From the NCBI GenBank assembly GCA_021801355.1, contig JAJYYB010000011.1, forward strand, positions 1 to 46,093: 46,093 nucleotides of DNA. The letters are read 5' to 3'. The notes beneath the pieces were generated by a model. It searched no databases and was not told the DNA's origin. It worked only from the letters and a program-made list of their open reading frames with translations. Shown one piece after another: positions 34,358-42,422 of the stretch. The position numbers were made by a program, and so were the translations under genes. The stretch's first letter is position 1, and each line of letters begins with the position of its first letter. The DNA comes from Microcaldota archaeon (GTDB lineage Archaea; Micrarchaeota; Micrarchaeia; Micrarchaeales; Micrarchaeaceae).

Positions 34358-35539
34358 ATGCAGATAGGCATAATAGGGGCACCAAATAAGGGGAAGAGCA
34401 CGCTTTTCTCAGCGCTCACGCTGAACGACGTTGCCATAGCAGATTATCCATTCACCACAATAGACCCCAACATAGGCGTTGCATACGCTACCTCGATGTG
34501 CGTCGAAAAGGAACTTTCCGTGAAATGCAGGGCCAGGAACTCCCTCTGCGTTGACGGCACTCGAATGCTCCCTATAAACATAATAGACGTGGCCGGGCTT
34601 GTGGAGGGCGCGCATGAGGGCAAGGGAATGGGCAACCAGTTCCTCAACGACCTCGCCGCTGCCGATGCATATCTAATCGTTGTGGATGCAAGCGGCAAAA
34701 CGGCACCTGACGGCACTCATTCGTCAAACGACAGCAACCCTGTTGATGATGTGATGATGGTGGAGAGGGAACTTACCGCGTGGCTTGGCGGGATGGTAAA
34801 AAAGCACATGAACATCATATCGAGAAACCCAGACGGAGTCGAAGCGCTCTATTCGGTCCTTGCCGGTCTGAAGGTCAGCAAGGAAAGCATATCCACCGCT
34901 ATAGAAAAGAGCTTCCTCACATCAAGCAATATAGCTTGGGGAGACGGCGACATAGAAACCTTCTCGAGAAGGCTGCTTTCCATAGCGAAGCCTGTGCTCA
35001 TCGTAGCCAACAAGTCCGATTCAAAAGAGGCCGAACAGCATACGCGCTCTCTCATCGAGAAGTTCGGCGAAAAGAATGTGGTGGCCTGCTCCGCAGCCAT
35101 AGAGCTTGCATTGAGGAAGGCGGCAAATCGCGGCGTAATCTCATACAAGGCCGGAGACAGGTCATTCGAGCTTCTGAAAGGCGACATAAGCCAAGAGCAA
35201 AAATCCGCTCTTGAATACATGAAGGACTTCGTCGCGAGGAAGGGCACTAATGTACAGGAAGTGATAAATCGCGCTGTTTTCGGGCTGCTCAATGAAATAG
35301 TCGTCTACCCTGTCGAGGACGAAAATAAGTACACTGACCATTTCGGCAACGTCCTCCCTGATGCCATACTTATCCAAAAAGGCGCCACGGCTTACAATCT
35401 CGCAGAGAGGATACATACCGATATAGCGAAAAGCATGCTCTACGCTGTCGATGCGAAGGCAAAGATGAGGATAGGAAAAGACTATTTGTTAAAGAATGAT
35501 GACGTAATAAAGATAGTCACTTCTGCAAGGCCAAAATAA
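34358..35539 (+). CDS. OBG-family GTPase (archaeal YchF/Ygr210-like)
   Basis: 393 residues. P-loop GAPNKGKST, G2 region ADYPFTTIDPN, switch 2 DVAGLVEGAHEGKGMGNQFL, G4 NKSD, and a C-terminal TGS domain (DAILIQKGATAYNLAERIHTDI). The family interacts with ribosomes. The NKSD motif favours GTP, unlike bacterial/eukaryotic YchF/OLA1 where a changed G4 favours ATP; this matches the archaeal/Ygr210 branch. ATG at 34358; likely co-transcribed with the APC permease by spacing. Confidence 0.9.
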   Translation: MQIGIIGAPNKGKSTLFSALTLNDVAIADYPFTTIDPNIGVAYATSMCVEKELSVKCRARNSLCVDGTRMLPINIIDVAGLVEGAHEGKGMGNQFLNDLAAADAYLIVVDASGKTAPDGTHSSNDSNPVDDVMMVERELTAWLGGMVKKHMNIISRNPDGVEALYSVLAGLKVSKESISTAIEKSFLTSSNIAWGDGDIETFSRRLLSIAKPVLIVANKSDSKEAEQHTRSLIEKFGEKNVVACSAAIELALRKAANRGVISYKAGDRSFELLKGDISQEQKSALEYMKDFVARKGTNVQEVINRAVFGLLNEIVVYPVEDENKYTDHFGNVLPDAILIQKGATAYNLAERIHTDIAKSMLYAVDAKAKMRIGKDYLLKNDDVIKIVTSARPK

Positions 35540-35636
35540 TCTGCAGCATCATCATTTCCTGTGCGCTCGGTAAAAACTTCCGCTAATCAAGAAGATTTAT
35601 AAGCACCATCTGATAAATTCGTAACAGGTGACCGGT

Positions 35637-36098
35637 ATGAACGACAGCATTGCGCATCGACTTCCCCAGGTCGTATCGCGCGCCTACATTTTTGACAATG
35701 AGAACAAGATACTGCTCATAAAGCAAGAGGATGACGGCATGAAATGGGAGGTGCCATACGGTACTGTTGCATTCGGCGAGAATGTTCTCGACACTGCGAA
35801 AAGGAAGGCTATGGAGTACACCGGGGTGAAGGTGCATCCCATAGGTACGCTAGCAGTTAGGGAAGGCATAAAGACGAACGAAGAGGCGTCCAAGCAGCAG
35901 CATTCAATCTTCTTTGACGTCATATGCCTGGGCATTGATAACCAAGTTGATGGACCAGATTCTGAAAGGTGCAAGTGGTTCACGCTTGACGAAGCCGTAA
36001 AGTCCATAGAGCAGGACGAAGTTAAGACGATGATAAACTATTGCGCTGAAAAGAACAGGCTCGGTGAGACAGACATCCTCGCCACTGCAGTAAACTGA
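35637..36098 (+). CDS. Nudix-fold protein with degenerate Nudix box
   Basis: About 153 residues with a Nudix fold: ILLIKQEDDGMKWEVPYGTV, then the box region GENVLDTAKRKAMEYTGV, then IFFDVICLGI and CKWFTLDEAVK. The canonical G-x5-E-x7-REUxEE-x-G-U is altered: RE is RK and the last EE is EY, so Mg2+-binding glutamates are partly lost. Hydrolase activity is therefore doubtful; some relatives are binding proteins or regulators. ATG 35637 is chosen because AGGTGA ends 5 bases upstream (GTG 35628 is inside the SD). Confidence 0.8.
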   Translation: MNDSIAHRLPQVVSRAYIFDNENKILLIKQEDDGMKWEVPYGTVAFGENVLDTAKRKAMEYTGVKVHPIGTLAVREGIKTNEEASKQQHSIFFDVICLGIDNQVDGPDSERCKWFTLDEAVKSIEQDEVKTMINYCAEKNRLGETDILATAVN

Positions 36099-36124
36099 TT
36101 AGACCTTTCATATTTGATCGAGGC

Positions 36125-36730
36125 ATGAGCATGATAAAGGAGATAAACGCCGAGGATTGGGATAAGGAAGTGATGAAGCCCGAGGAAAAGCCCGTGATAG
36201 TGGAATTCGCGGGCCTTCACTGCGTATGGTGCAAGAGGCTCGAACCGGTGTATCAGCAACTCTCAAATGATTATTCTGCGGTTAAGATGCTCAAGCTGGT
36301 AATAGACAAGAACGATGACAATATCGATCTTGCATTGAAGTACGCTGTCGACTCAACTCCTACACTCAAAATCTTCTACAAAGGCGTAGTGATAGGGGAG
36401 CTGGTCGGATACGAGGACAAGGAATTCCTTAGAGCGGAGATAGAGCATATAATAAGGCGCAAGGATTCCATCACCGGAAGGAGCACGCGGGCGTCAAGCG
36501 ATGCCGATAAGCATGAGACCAAACAGAAATCCGAGCAGAAGAAGGAATCTAAACCTAAGCATGCCACTCTCGCTCATTTTGTCGGCTCTGAGGCACACCT
36601 TTCAGGCGACAGCCGCCTGGTCGATATAGAAGACATCGATAAAACTTCGGACGGCGATGACGATGAAGAGGACGAAGATATAGAAGAGGAAGACGGCCCC
36701 CTAGACATAGAAAGCATAGAGAAGGAGTGA
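36125..36730 (+). CDS. Thioredoxin-fold protein with long acidic tail
   Basis: 201 residues. Residues 1-115 are a thioredoxin domain with active site Cys33-Val-Trp-Cys36 and the cis-Pro in DSTPTLKIFYKG. The CVWC dipeptide differs from the standard CGPC and would change redox potential. Residues ~115-160 are a Lys/Ser/Glu linker; residues ~165-201 are a strongly acidic tail (DGDDDEEDEDIEEEDGP). No signal peptide. A disulfide reductase role is likely; the tail may recruit basic partners. It follows the Nudix gene by 26 bases with a separate ATG. Confidence 0.85.
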   Translation: MSMIKEINAEDWDKEVMKPEEKPVIVEFAGLHCVWCKRLEPVYQQLSNDYSAVKMLKLVIDKNDDNIDLALKYAVDSTPTLKIFYKGVVIGELVGYEDKEFLRAEIEHIIRRKDSITGRSTRASSDADKHETKQKSEQKKESKPKHATLAHFVGSEAHLSGDSRLVDIEDIDKTSDGDDDEEDEDIEEEDGPLDIESIEKE

Positions 36731-36739
36731 GTGCCTTCC

Positions 36740-37771
36740 CTATTCAGCCATCTCAGGCTGAGTACGCCTGCCGCGCCTTGAATCGGCTATCTCCTTTATC
36801 GACTTGAGAAGCTCCGTTTCCTTCTTGAACATCCTGTCCACGAAGTAGGGAGTGAACGGGCTGTACTTCTTGAACGGGAAGTAAAGGAACACTTTCTTTC
36901 CTGTGCTGTGCGCGTGCATCCTCTCGCTGTCGACTCCGCTCGAATAGACAAGCCTTGATAAGTGTATCACCACCATGTCAGCCTGGTCTATCATGTGGTA
37001 GTCCCTCCTGACGGTCTGGTTGAAAACTATCTCCTTCAGCTTCTTGTCGTAAACGTACCTGTACGCACCGAGGTCTACGCTCCTCGGGTCGAATATTATT
37101 GCAAGCTTCCTGAGCTGTGCTACGAACCTTGTGACGTTGTTGTAGCTCACGTCGCGGTGCTCCATCGAGTAGCTCGCGTATATCTTGGGCATCTCCGGAT
37201 GGTATATTAGGTTGTATAGCGTTATCGGGTCCTCAGAAACGCCTATCGTGTAATTCATCTTCCCCATCGTCTTGCTTATGAGATCGGTAGTGTAAAGCTC
37301 GACTTCCGACCATAGCAGCACCTCGTACAGGTCGACATTCTTGTCAGACCATTCCGACTTCTTCTTCAGCGATTCTGCGAGTTCTCCAGGCGGAGAGACT
37401 ATGGTTATGAATATGTCAGGCCTCAGCTCCTTGAAGTCGTCTATGTCCATGAGGCTTATTGGTCCGCTCTTCCACCAAAATGAGGTATGTCCGTCAACTA
37501 TGTAATCCGTGCCCTTATCGTGCTTTATCCTGTCGCTTATAGCGTGAAGCGCGCCCTCCTTCAGCACATCGAGCACCTTCTTGTCAAGGTTCGGAAGCGT
37601 CGAAGGGTCAAGATCCTTGTTCAGTTCCGCTGCTGCCTTCAGCATCTCATCGACAAGGTTCACTATTACGAGATTCTTGCCTTTGCTCCTCGCCATATTG
37701 ACTGTTTCGGCCTCCAGTTTGGTCCTGTTCGAACCGGCAGTTGCAGAGCTAAAAATTATCATTTTATACAC
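36740..37771 (-). CDS. Degenerate adenylate kinase-like / deoxyribosyltransferase-like fusion
   Basis: 343 residues in two parts. Residues ~1-185 follow the archaeal adenylate kinase pattern (KGKNLVIVNLVDEML, YIVDGHTSFWWKSG, RPDIFITIVSPP), but the P-loop position reads SSATAGSNRT and lacks G-x-G-K-(S/T). Residues ~205-320 resemble nucleoside 2-deoxyribosyltransferases (PF05014): PKIYASYSM start, RRDYHMIDQADMVVIHL, and SSGVDSERMHAHSTGKKVFLY with the Glu in the place of the catalytic residue. It may bind or process nucleotides without phosphotransfer. TATA ATTTATATAG at ~37806-37815. Convergent with the thioredoxin gene. Confidence 0.65.
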   Translation of the reverse strand: MYKMIIFSSATAGSNRTKLEAETVNMARSKGKNLVIVNLVDEMLKAAAELNKDLDPSTLPNLDKKVLDVLKEGALHAISDRIKHDKGTDYIVDGHTSFWWKSGPISLMDIDDFKELRPDIFITIVSPPGELAESLKKKSEWSDKNVDLYEVLLWSEVELYTTDLISKTMGKMNYTIGVSEDPITLYNLIYHPEMPKIYASYSMEHRDVSYNNVTRFVAQLRKLAIIFDPRSVDLGAYRYVYDKKLKEIVFNQTVRRDYHMIDQADMVVIHLSRLVYSSGVDSERMHAHSTGKKVFLYFPFKKYSPFTPYFVDRMFKKETELLKSIKEIADSRRGRRTQPEMAE

Positions 37772-37865
37772 CGATGCACTTCGCTATGCTTACGTATTAT
37801 ATCTATATAAATGTGTTATTTGCTGCAGAGCAGAACCGCATTGTTACGTTCAAAACCGGCGTATT

Positions 37866-38738
37866 CTAGAGGGCCGTACCAAGGATCGAGGGCAACTCGG
37901 CAAGCACTACCGAAATGAACAGTATGGCGGCGAATCCCGCATTATAGAGCTTGAACCTCCTAGCCAGCTCCTTGTCATCCGCCTTTTCCAGGTCCAAGTG
38001 CAGCAGGGCAAGAGAGCAAGACGCGACCACAGCGCCTATTAAGACAGGATAAAGACCGCTGGCCACCGCGAAGGTTACGGCAAGACACGCCGCTATCGCA
38101 TGGAATATCGCTGAGATATCGAGCGCCCCGCTCACGCCGTACTTGACCGGATAGGTCTTCAACCCCTCCTTCCTGTCGAAGTCTACGTGCGTTACGCTAT
38201 ATATTATGTCCGAACCCGCACCAATGAATATTATGGCGGCAACAAGAAGGTACAGAGTTATCGTTACCGGGAAAGCCCCAACGACCCCTATGTACCCCGC
38301 AAGCACATTCAGGCTCTCTATCAGCCCAACGCTGAAATGCCTGCTCGACGTATGCTTTTTGAGCATCGGGTCTGCGACGAATAGAAGCAGTACTATGGGC
38401 GAAAGCGCAAACGCAAGAGTGTTGAGCATGTAGGTGCTCATAACGAAGACAGCGGAAAGGATTACCGCGCTCACCAGCAGCATCTTCTTCGGAACTATGA
38501 GGCTAGCCTCCGTTGCACGCTTCTTCCTGTTTTTCAGATCCACTTCCCTGCCTATGTACCTGTTCAGCAGCAGCGCGGCAAGCCTGGCTGACATGAATGC
38601 AAGCGTTATAAAAAAGAACGCATAAAGCGTCGTCTGCTGCGAGAGCAGCATCCCTATGTAGACGAACGTTATGTTATATACGATCATCCACGGATTGAAC
38701 AATGATGAGAGTACGTCGGCTAACCCAAACTTCGCCAT
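37866..38738 (-). CDS. UbiA-family prenyltransferase (MqnP-like)
   Basis: 290 residues, 8-9 TM helices. The two Asp-rich motifs are recognisable: Asn59-R-Y-I-Gly63-R-E-V-Asp67 in the first, where the usual middle Asp is Gly, and Asp177...Asp186-F-Asp188-RKEGLK in the second. ARLAALLLNR and DIIYSVTHVDFD resemble the 4-hydroxybenzoate/MqnP branch, which moves a polyprenyl chain onto an aromatic ring. It overlaps the ubiD gene by 19 bases and is the last gene of the five-gene operon starting with MfnB. Loss of one Mg2+-diphosphate Asp may change donor use or activity. Confidence 0.87.
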   Translation of the reverse strand: MAKFGLADVLSSLFNPWMIVYNITFVYIGMLLSQQTTLYAFFFITLAFMSARLAALLLNRYIGREVDLKNRKKRATEASLIVPKKMLLVSAVILSAVFVMSTYMLNTLAFALSPIVLLLFVADPMLKKHTSSRHFSVGLIESLNVLAGYIGVVGAFPVTITLYLLVAAIIFIGAGSDIIYSVTHVDFDRKEGLKTYPVKYGVSGALDISAIFHAIAACLAVTFAVASGLYPVLIGAVVASCSLALLHLDLEKADDKELARRFKLYNAGFAAILFISVVLAELPSILGTAL

Positions 38739-40138
38739 TTCCTACCAACTGCGTCGATCAAATCGTTTGACATCGATATCGTCTCAGGCCATTCCCTCCC
38801 GTAGCCCTCACCCTTGCTCTTCTTCGTGGCGTCTATCATTACTTTCGAACCGAACGCAGGAAGGTTCGCCGTATGGTCGAGAGTGTCGGTCGGTGTGCCT
38901 TTTATCACCTGTATGTCGCGTTCAGGCTCCACCCTGCTCGCCATAGCCCAAAGCACCCTGCTCAGGTCCTTTATATCTATGTCATCGTCAAAAGCTACGA
39001 TCATCTTCACGAAGGAGAGCTGGCCGAGCCCGAGCACTGAGAACATCGCCTTCTTTGCCTCGCCCGGGAACCTCTTCTTGACCTTTATGAAGCAGACATC
39101 GGTGAAAAGCCCCTCGGGCGGCAGGTAGATGTCTATTATGCTGTCGTTAACCAGGCTTACCATCGGCTTTAGGTAGTCCATCATGAACAGGCCTATCGCG
39201 CCGTCCTCGCTCCACGGGAATCCCACCACGCTCGCGGCGTAAACCGCGTCCTTTTTCGCGTAGATCTCCTTTATGTGGAAGACGTTCGCCTCTTCCGGTA
39301 TCGAGTAGTAACCGGTGTGGTCGCCGAATGGCCCCTCTGTCCTCTTCTCCCCGGGCTCGACGTAGCCGTTTATTATGATCTCAGAATTTGCCGGCACAGG
39401 CGGATAGCTGCCGTTCTTTGCCAGCAATGTCCTCGCCCTCCTTGCCATGCCCGCGAAAGCGAATTCGTTTATGCCTTGTGGCAATGGGGTGGCTGCCGAA
39501 AGCATGTTGAACGGATCAGTGCCTATCGCTACCGATACATCGAGCTTCTTCCCTCTCTTCATTGCCTCGTATGCATGCAGCGACCCCCCCTTCTGCGCCT
39601 GCCAGTGCATACCCGTAGTCGTATCGTCGAATACCTGCATCCTGTAAACTCCGGCATTGAGCGAGCCGTCCTCCGGACTTTCTGTCACCACTACCGGCAA
39701 AGTTATGAACTTGCCGGCATCCTTAGGCCATACCTTGAGTATAGGGAGCTCGTCGAGGCTTCCGAGCTTTTCGTACCCGCTCCTGCTGAAGCTCACTACC
39801 TTCGGCTTCGAATCGAGCATCGCCTTGGCTCCCTTGAGCATAGACGCTGTGTTAGCGGCATGCTTCGGGTGCATTATGCTTGAAATAGTGTCTGAGATCG
39901 AGAAGCCGTCGAACAGTTCCTTGAGCGTGCTCATGGAGCCGAACAGGTTCGTTGCCACCGGCATGTCATATCCATCGACGTTGGAAAACAGAAGCGCCCT
40001 GCCATCGTACCTCCGCTCCTTGTCCTCCCTGTCAGTGAATGCGGTTATCTCCAGCTCCGCGCTCACCCTGTCCTTTACATGCGCTAGCCTCCTCCTTGAA
40101 GATAAATAATCAAGATAATCGTGCAGATCCTTTATCAT
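38720..40138 (-). CDS. UbiD-family prFMN-dependent decarboxylase
   Basis: 472 residues matching UbiD: the N-terminal HDYLDYLSSRRRLAHV region, GMHWQAQKGG, the PFGDHTGYYS prFMN/metal-binding segment with Glu-Gly before it, and VRVL-like LSRVLWAMASRVEPERD near the C-terminus. UbiD enzymes (de)carboxylate aromatic or unsaturated acids, including hydroxybenzoates, naphthoates and furan-dicarboxylate (HmfF), and need prenylated FMN made by UbiX, encoded at 43076. It starts 10 bases after the aldolase gene's stop and overlaps ubiA. The substrate is unknown but presumably a ring carboxylate made by the upstream enzymes. Confidence 0.92.
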   Translation of the reverse strand: MIKDLHDYLDYLSSRRRLAHVKDRVSAELEITAFTDREDKERRYDGRALLFSNVDGYDMPVATNLFGSMSTLKELFDGFSISDTISSIMHPKHAANTASMLKGAKAMLDSKPKVVSFSRSGYEKLGSLDELPILKVWPKDAGKFITLPVVVTESPEDGSLNAGVYRMQVFDDTTTGMHWQAQKGGSLHAYEAMKRGKKLDVSVAIGTDPFNMLSAATPLPQGINEFAFAGMARRARTLLAKNGSYPPVPANSEIIINGYVEPGEKRTEGPFGDHTGYYSIPEEANVFHIKEIYAKKDAVYAASVVGFPWSEDGAIGLFMMDYLKPMVSLVNDSIIDIYLPPEGLFTDVCFIKVKKRFPGEAKKAMFSVLGLGQLSFVKMIVAFDDDIDIKDLSRVLWAMASRVEPERDIQVIKGTPTDTLDHTANLPAFGSKVMIDATKKSKGEGYGREWPETISMSNDLIDAVGRKWRSLG

Positions 40139-40148
40139 AAGCCCACAT

Positions 40149-41165
40149 TCACTGCTTTATAATCCCCAATTCAACGAGATCCTTCTTTATCGCAGACTTC
40201 TCCTCATCGGTCAGTGGCATGACCGGCGGCCTGGCATCGCCCCCAGCCATTCCCATCAGCTCGCCCCAGTACTTCGCGAGCTGCACCGGAAGCGCCCCGC
40301 CTGTCCTGCCTACTACCTGGGACCACCATTTCCTTGACACCTTCTTTATCGGGTAGACTTTCTTGTAGAGCTCCCTCGCTTTGTCGAACTCCCTGTTTGT
40401 GGCCAGGTCTATGAACTTTACGTAATCATGCTTGTCCTTCGTGTCAAACCTCCAGTCGCTCGTGTTCGCGAACATCACCTGCTGGTGGAAGTTGTAGTAC
40501 TGCTCGAAGAAGAATATCTCCTCGTCAGGGACGCTAACCACAGCGTTGCCGCCAGCGAGCAGGTGCGTGTCTATCGACAGTTGAGTGTTGAAGCTAGCCT
40601 CCTTTATCGCTATCAGGTTCTGTATCTCTGCAAGCTTGGCCAGCCCCTTCGCGGACATGACTATCCCGAACTGCGGCGAGTTGTAGAACGCTATGCCCAT
40701 GTTTATGCTGTCCGCTATCTTGCGTATGAAGCTTATTACCTGGTCCTCGTTCTTTGTCATTATGTAAGGAGGCCCGAGTATGATGAAATCGTATCCCAAC
40801 CCCTCGGCCTTGTTGGCCATCGAGATTATCTCCTTGGTTGAAGTGTCCGTTGTTTGGAACGCGAGCATTGCCCTGCCCTTCACGAGTTCCGGCGCAAGTT
40901 CCATTAGCCTAATCCTCTCTTCATGCGTAAGGCTCCAGAACTCGCCCATGTTCCATGAGAACCCCATCCCCTTTGTGCCGAGAGAGGCTACGTGGTCTAT
41001 GTTGCGCTTCAATCCCGCCTCATCAAGTTCATCGTCCTTTGTAAAAGGCGTGACCATCGTGGTCCATTGGCCGACGAGCTTCTCCCGCGCCCATTGCTTT
41101 GCATCCTTCTTTGAATAGTCCATAGAATCATTTCTGTCTTCAAGACCCACGTAGCGCGGCTTCAA
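40149..41165 (-). CDS. DHDPS/NAL superfamily class I aldolase
   Basis: 338 residues, TIM barrel of the DapA family. Schiff-base Lys188 in LIAIKEAS and Tyr161 in AFYNSP keep the family's spacing. The usual G-T-T-G-E loop that holds the pyruvate carboxylate reads W-N-M-G-E (residues 71-75), so the substrate may not be a simple 2-keto acid. It is longer than DHDPS (~290) with a C-terminal extension, as in hydratase-aldolases. Its ATG overlaps the TusA-like stop (ATGA). Co-transcription with MfnB and UbiD suggests carbon-carbon bond making or breaking on the ring precursor. Confidence 0.85.
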   Translation of the reverse strand: MKPRYVGLEDRNDSMDYSKKDAKQWAREKLVGQWTTMVTPFTKDDELDEAGLKRNIDHVASLGTKGMGFSWNMGEFWSLTHEERIRLMELAPELVKGRAMLAFQTTDTSTKEIISMANKAEGLGYDFIILGPPYIMTKNEDQVISFIRKIADSINMGIAFYNSPQFGIVMSAKGLAKLAEIQNLIAIKEASFNTQLSIDTHLLAGGNAVVSVPDEEIFFFEQYYNFHQQVMFANTSDWRFDTKDKHDYVKFIDLATNREFDKARELYKKVYPIKKVSRKWWSQVVGRTGGALPVQLAKYWGELMGMAGGDARPPVMPLTDEEKSAIKKDLVELGIIKQ

Positions 41166-41398
41166 GCAGTGCGGAGCCCTTTGATGACCGTTATCCTGAA
41201 GTTAACGCCGTCACGCTGCTCCTTCCCTATTGTATGGCCCTTCCTCCTGGCCCAGGCGTAAACGTCCATCTTGTTAGGTATGCCGTAAACTATGGTCTCC
41301 ACTATATCCCCATCCTTGATGGTTACCATGGCCTTCTCCAGCTCAGTTATTACGCCCTTGCAGTTCTTCTTTGTCGCATCGACTAGCATCATGGTCAC
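41162..41398 (-). CDS. TusA-like small protein lacking the CPxP motif
   Basis: 78 residues with the beta-alpha-beta-alpha-beta-beta pattern of TusA/SirA: MLVDATKKNCKGVITELEKA, then VTIKDGDIVETIVY, a DVYAWARRKGHTI helix, and a final FRITVIKG strand. Cys13 occupies the site of the sulfur-carrying Cys, but the following CPxP is CKGV. It could still carry a persulfide or have become a structural/chaperone partner. Placed four bases after MfnB's stop and overlapping the aldolase start by ATGA, so translation is coupled. Confidence 0.7.
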   Translation of the reverse strand: MTMMLVDATKKNCKGVITELEKAMVTIKDGDIVETIVYGIPNKMDVYAWARRKGHTIGKEQRDGVNFRITVIKGLRTA

Positions 41399-41402
41399 AT
41401 GC

Positions 41403-42143
41403 TCATTTTGTCTTGTTGAAGACCTCTATCCTGCCATCGACCCTCATGTCGAGTTCGTTCTTGACGTTGGCCACGGCCTTCGAATCCACCCTGCCCTTGT
41501 ACCTGTCCTCTCCCTTGCATACCGCTCCCCTGACCCCGACTATGTCCGGATTTATCCTTACGAGGGTGTCGAAGTTGCTTATCTTGAGCGCGCCGGAAAG
41601 TGCCGTGCTCATGCCCAAGTCCTTGGCCTCATCCGTAAGGTCCTTCAGCGTCTTCTCGTCCATGAAATCGAATAGGTTCCTCCCGTCCTTGGTGAGCGTG
41701 TCTATAAGTATGCCGTCGCTCCCGCTCTCCTTGGCTAGCTTAACCACGAGCTTTGGGTCTATCCCCTTATAAAGGTGGCTGTCAGCGAAAGTAGCCGCTA
41801 TAAGCTTGGTGTCGAATCCCTTGAGCGCCTTCTTGCACTCCTTCAGGGTCCTCAGAGCGGTCTCGTAATTCATGCTTACGAAGCCGACTTTAACCGAAGT
41901 GGCCTTCAGCGCGGCCGCACCGTAAACCGCAAGCGCGATGGTGCCTACGGCCTCGGGCACGGATCCGAGTGTAACGCTCACATGCTTTTCCTTGGGGAAT
42001 GCCTCCCTGACCTCCTTTATTACAGGAGGATAGTTCGCGCCTATGAATATCTCATCAAGGTTCTTGACGTCCACTATGTCCGCGTTTCCTTCAACTGCCT
42101 CTTTCGCCTCTTCAAGGTTCTGTACGCTAACCATCAGCATCAT
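41403..42143 (-). CDS. mfnB: (5-formylfuran-3-yl)methyl phosphate synthase (MfnB-like)
   Basis: 246 residues closely patterned on methanogen MfnB (PF04476, formerly DUF556). VDVKN places Lys27 and VKVGF places Lys85, the positions I recall for the catalytic lysines of MJ1099. LIDTLTKDGRNLFDF holds the Asp/Lys active-site segment (Asp148, Lys152), and DIVGVRGAVCKGEDRYKGRVD is the family C-terminal signature. MfnB condenses two glyceraldehyde-3-phosphate molecules into 4-HFC-P, the furan of methanofuran. First gene of the five-gene operon; TATA GATTAAATAAG ~30 bases upstream. No other methanofuran gene is in the window, so its product may feed another pathway. Confidence 0.9.
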   Translation of the reverse strand: MMLMVSVQNLEEAKEAVEGNADIVDVKNLDEIFIGANYPPVIKEVREAFPKEKHVSVTLGSVPEAVGTIALAVYGAAALKATSVKVGFVSMNYETALRTLKECKKALKGFDTKLIAATFADSHLYKGIDPKLVVKLAKESGSDGILIDTLTKDGRNLFDFMDEKTLKDLTDEAKDLGMSTALSGALKISNFDTLVRINPDIVGVRGAVCKGEDRYKGRVDSKAVANVKNELDMRVDGRIEVFNKTK

Positions 42144-42170
42144 AAAATCACATTATTATTCTGCATTAGC

Positions 42171-42320
42171 TTATTTAATCCTTTTTCTGTCACTCCGGTA
42201 TGACTGCATAGCGCCCGTCCGAGAGATATGCTCCTCAATTATCGGTACCATCCATTTCTTGCCTATCAGCCGCATAAGGTTAAGCGTAGGGCATCCAACG
42301 GCAGCCATAACCCCATACAT
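42171..42320 (-). CDS. HxlR-type winged-helix fragment (49 residues)
   Basis: ATG 42320 to TAA 42171 encodes 49 residues. GCPTLNLMRLIGKKWMVPII matches the N-terminal signature of HxlR regulators (C-P...L.LIGGKW...I) including the redox-active Cys before Pro. The rest of the winged helix (about 50 more residues) is missing. A TATA-like CCTATAATAAC ~25 bases upstream fits a leaderless transcript. It lies between the divergent DUF981 gene and the MfnB operon, and its end overlaps the mfnB TATA region. Either a truncated relic or a mini-regulator. Confidence 0.5.
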   Translation of the reverse strand: MYGVMAAVGCPTLNLMRLIGKKWMVPIIEEHISRTGAMQSYRSDRKRIK

Positions 42321-42422
42321 TTATTTATACATTTCCCTGTTATTATAGGTTACGCCCAGCTATACTTTAGTATAGTTGCATCTATTTAAACTTCAAAACC
42401 GAAAGGCAAAGTGGTGAGCAAA

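Noticed and set aside
36740-37771. Functional archaeal adenylate kinase
   Set aside because: The P-loop lacks the Gly-x-Gly-Lys-(Ser/Thr) needed for ATP binding, and a second domain is attached.
41403-42143. Evidence for methanogenesis
   Set aside because: MfnB alone does not imply it; no other methanofuran or methanogenesis gene is visible, and the operon partners are of a different kind.
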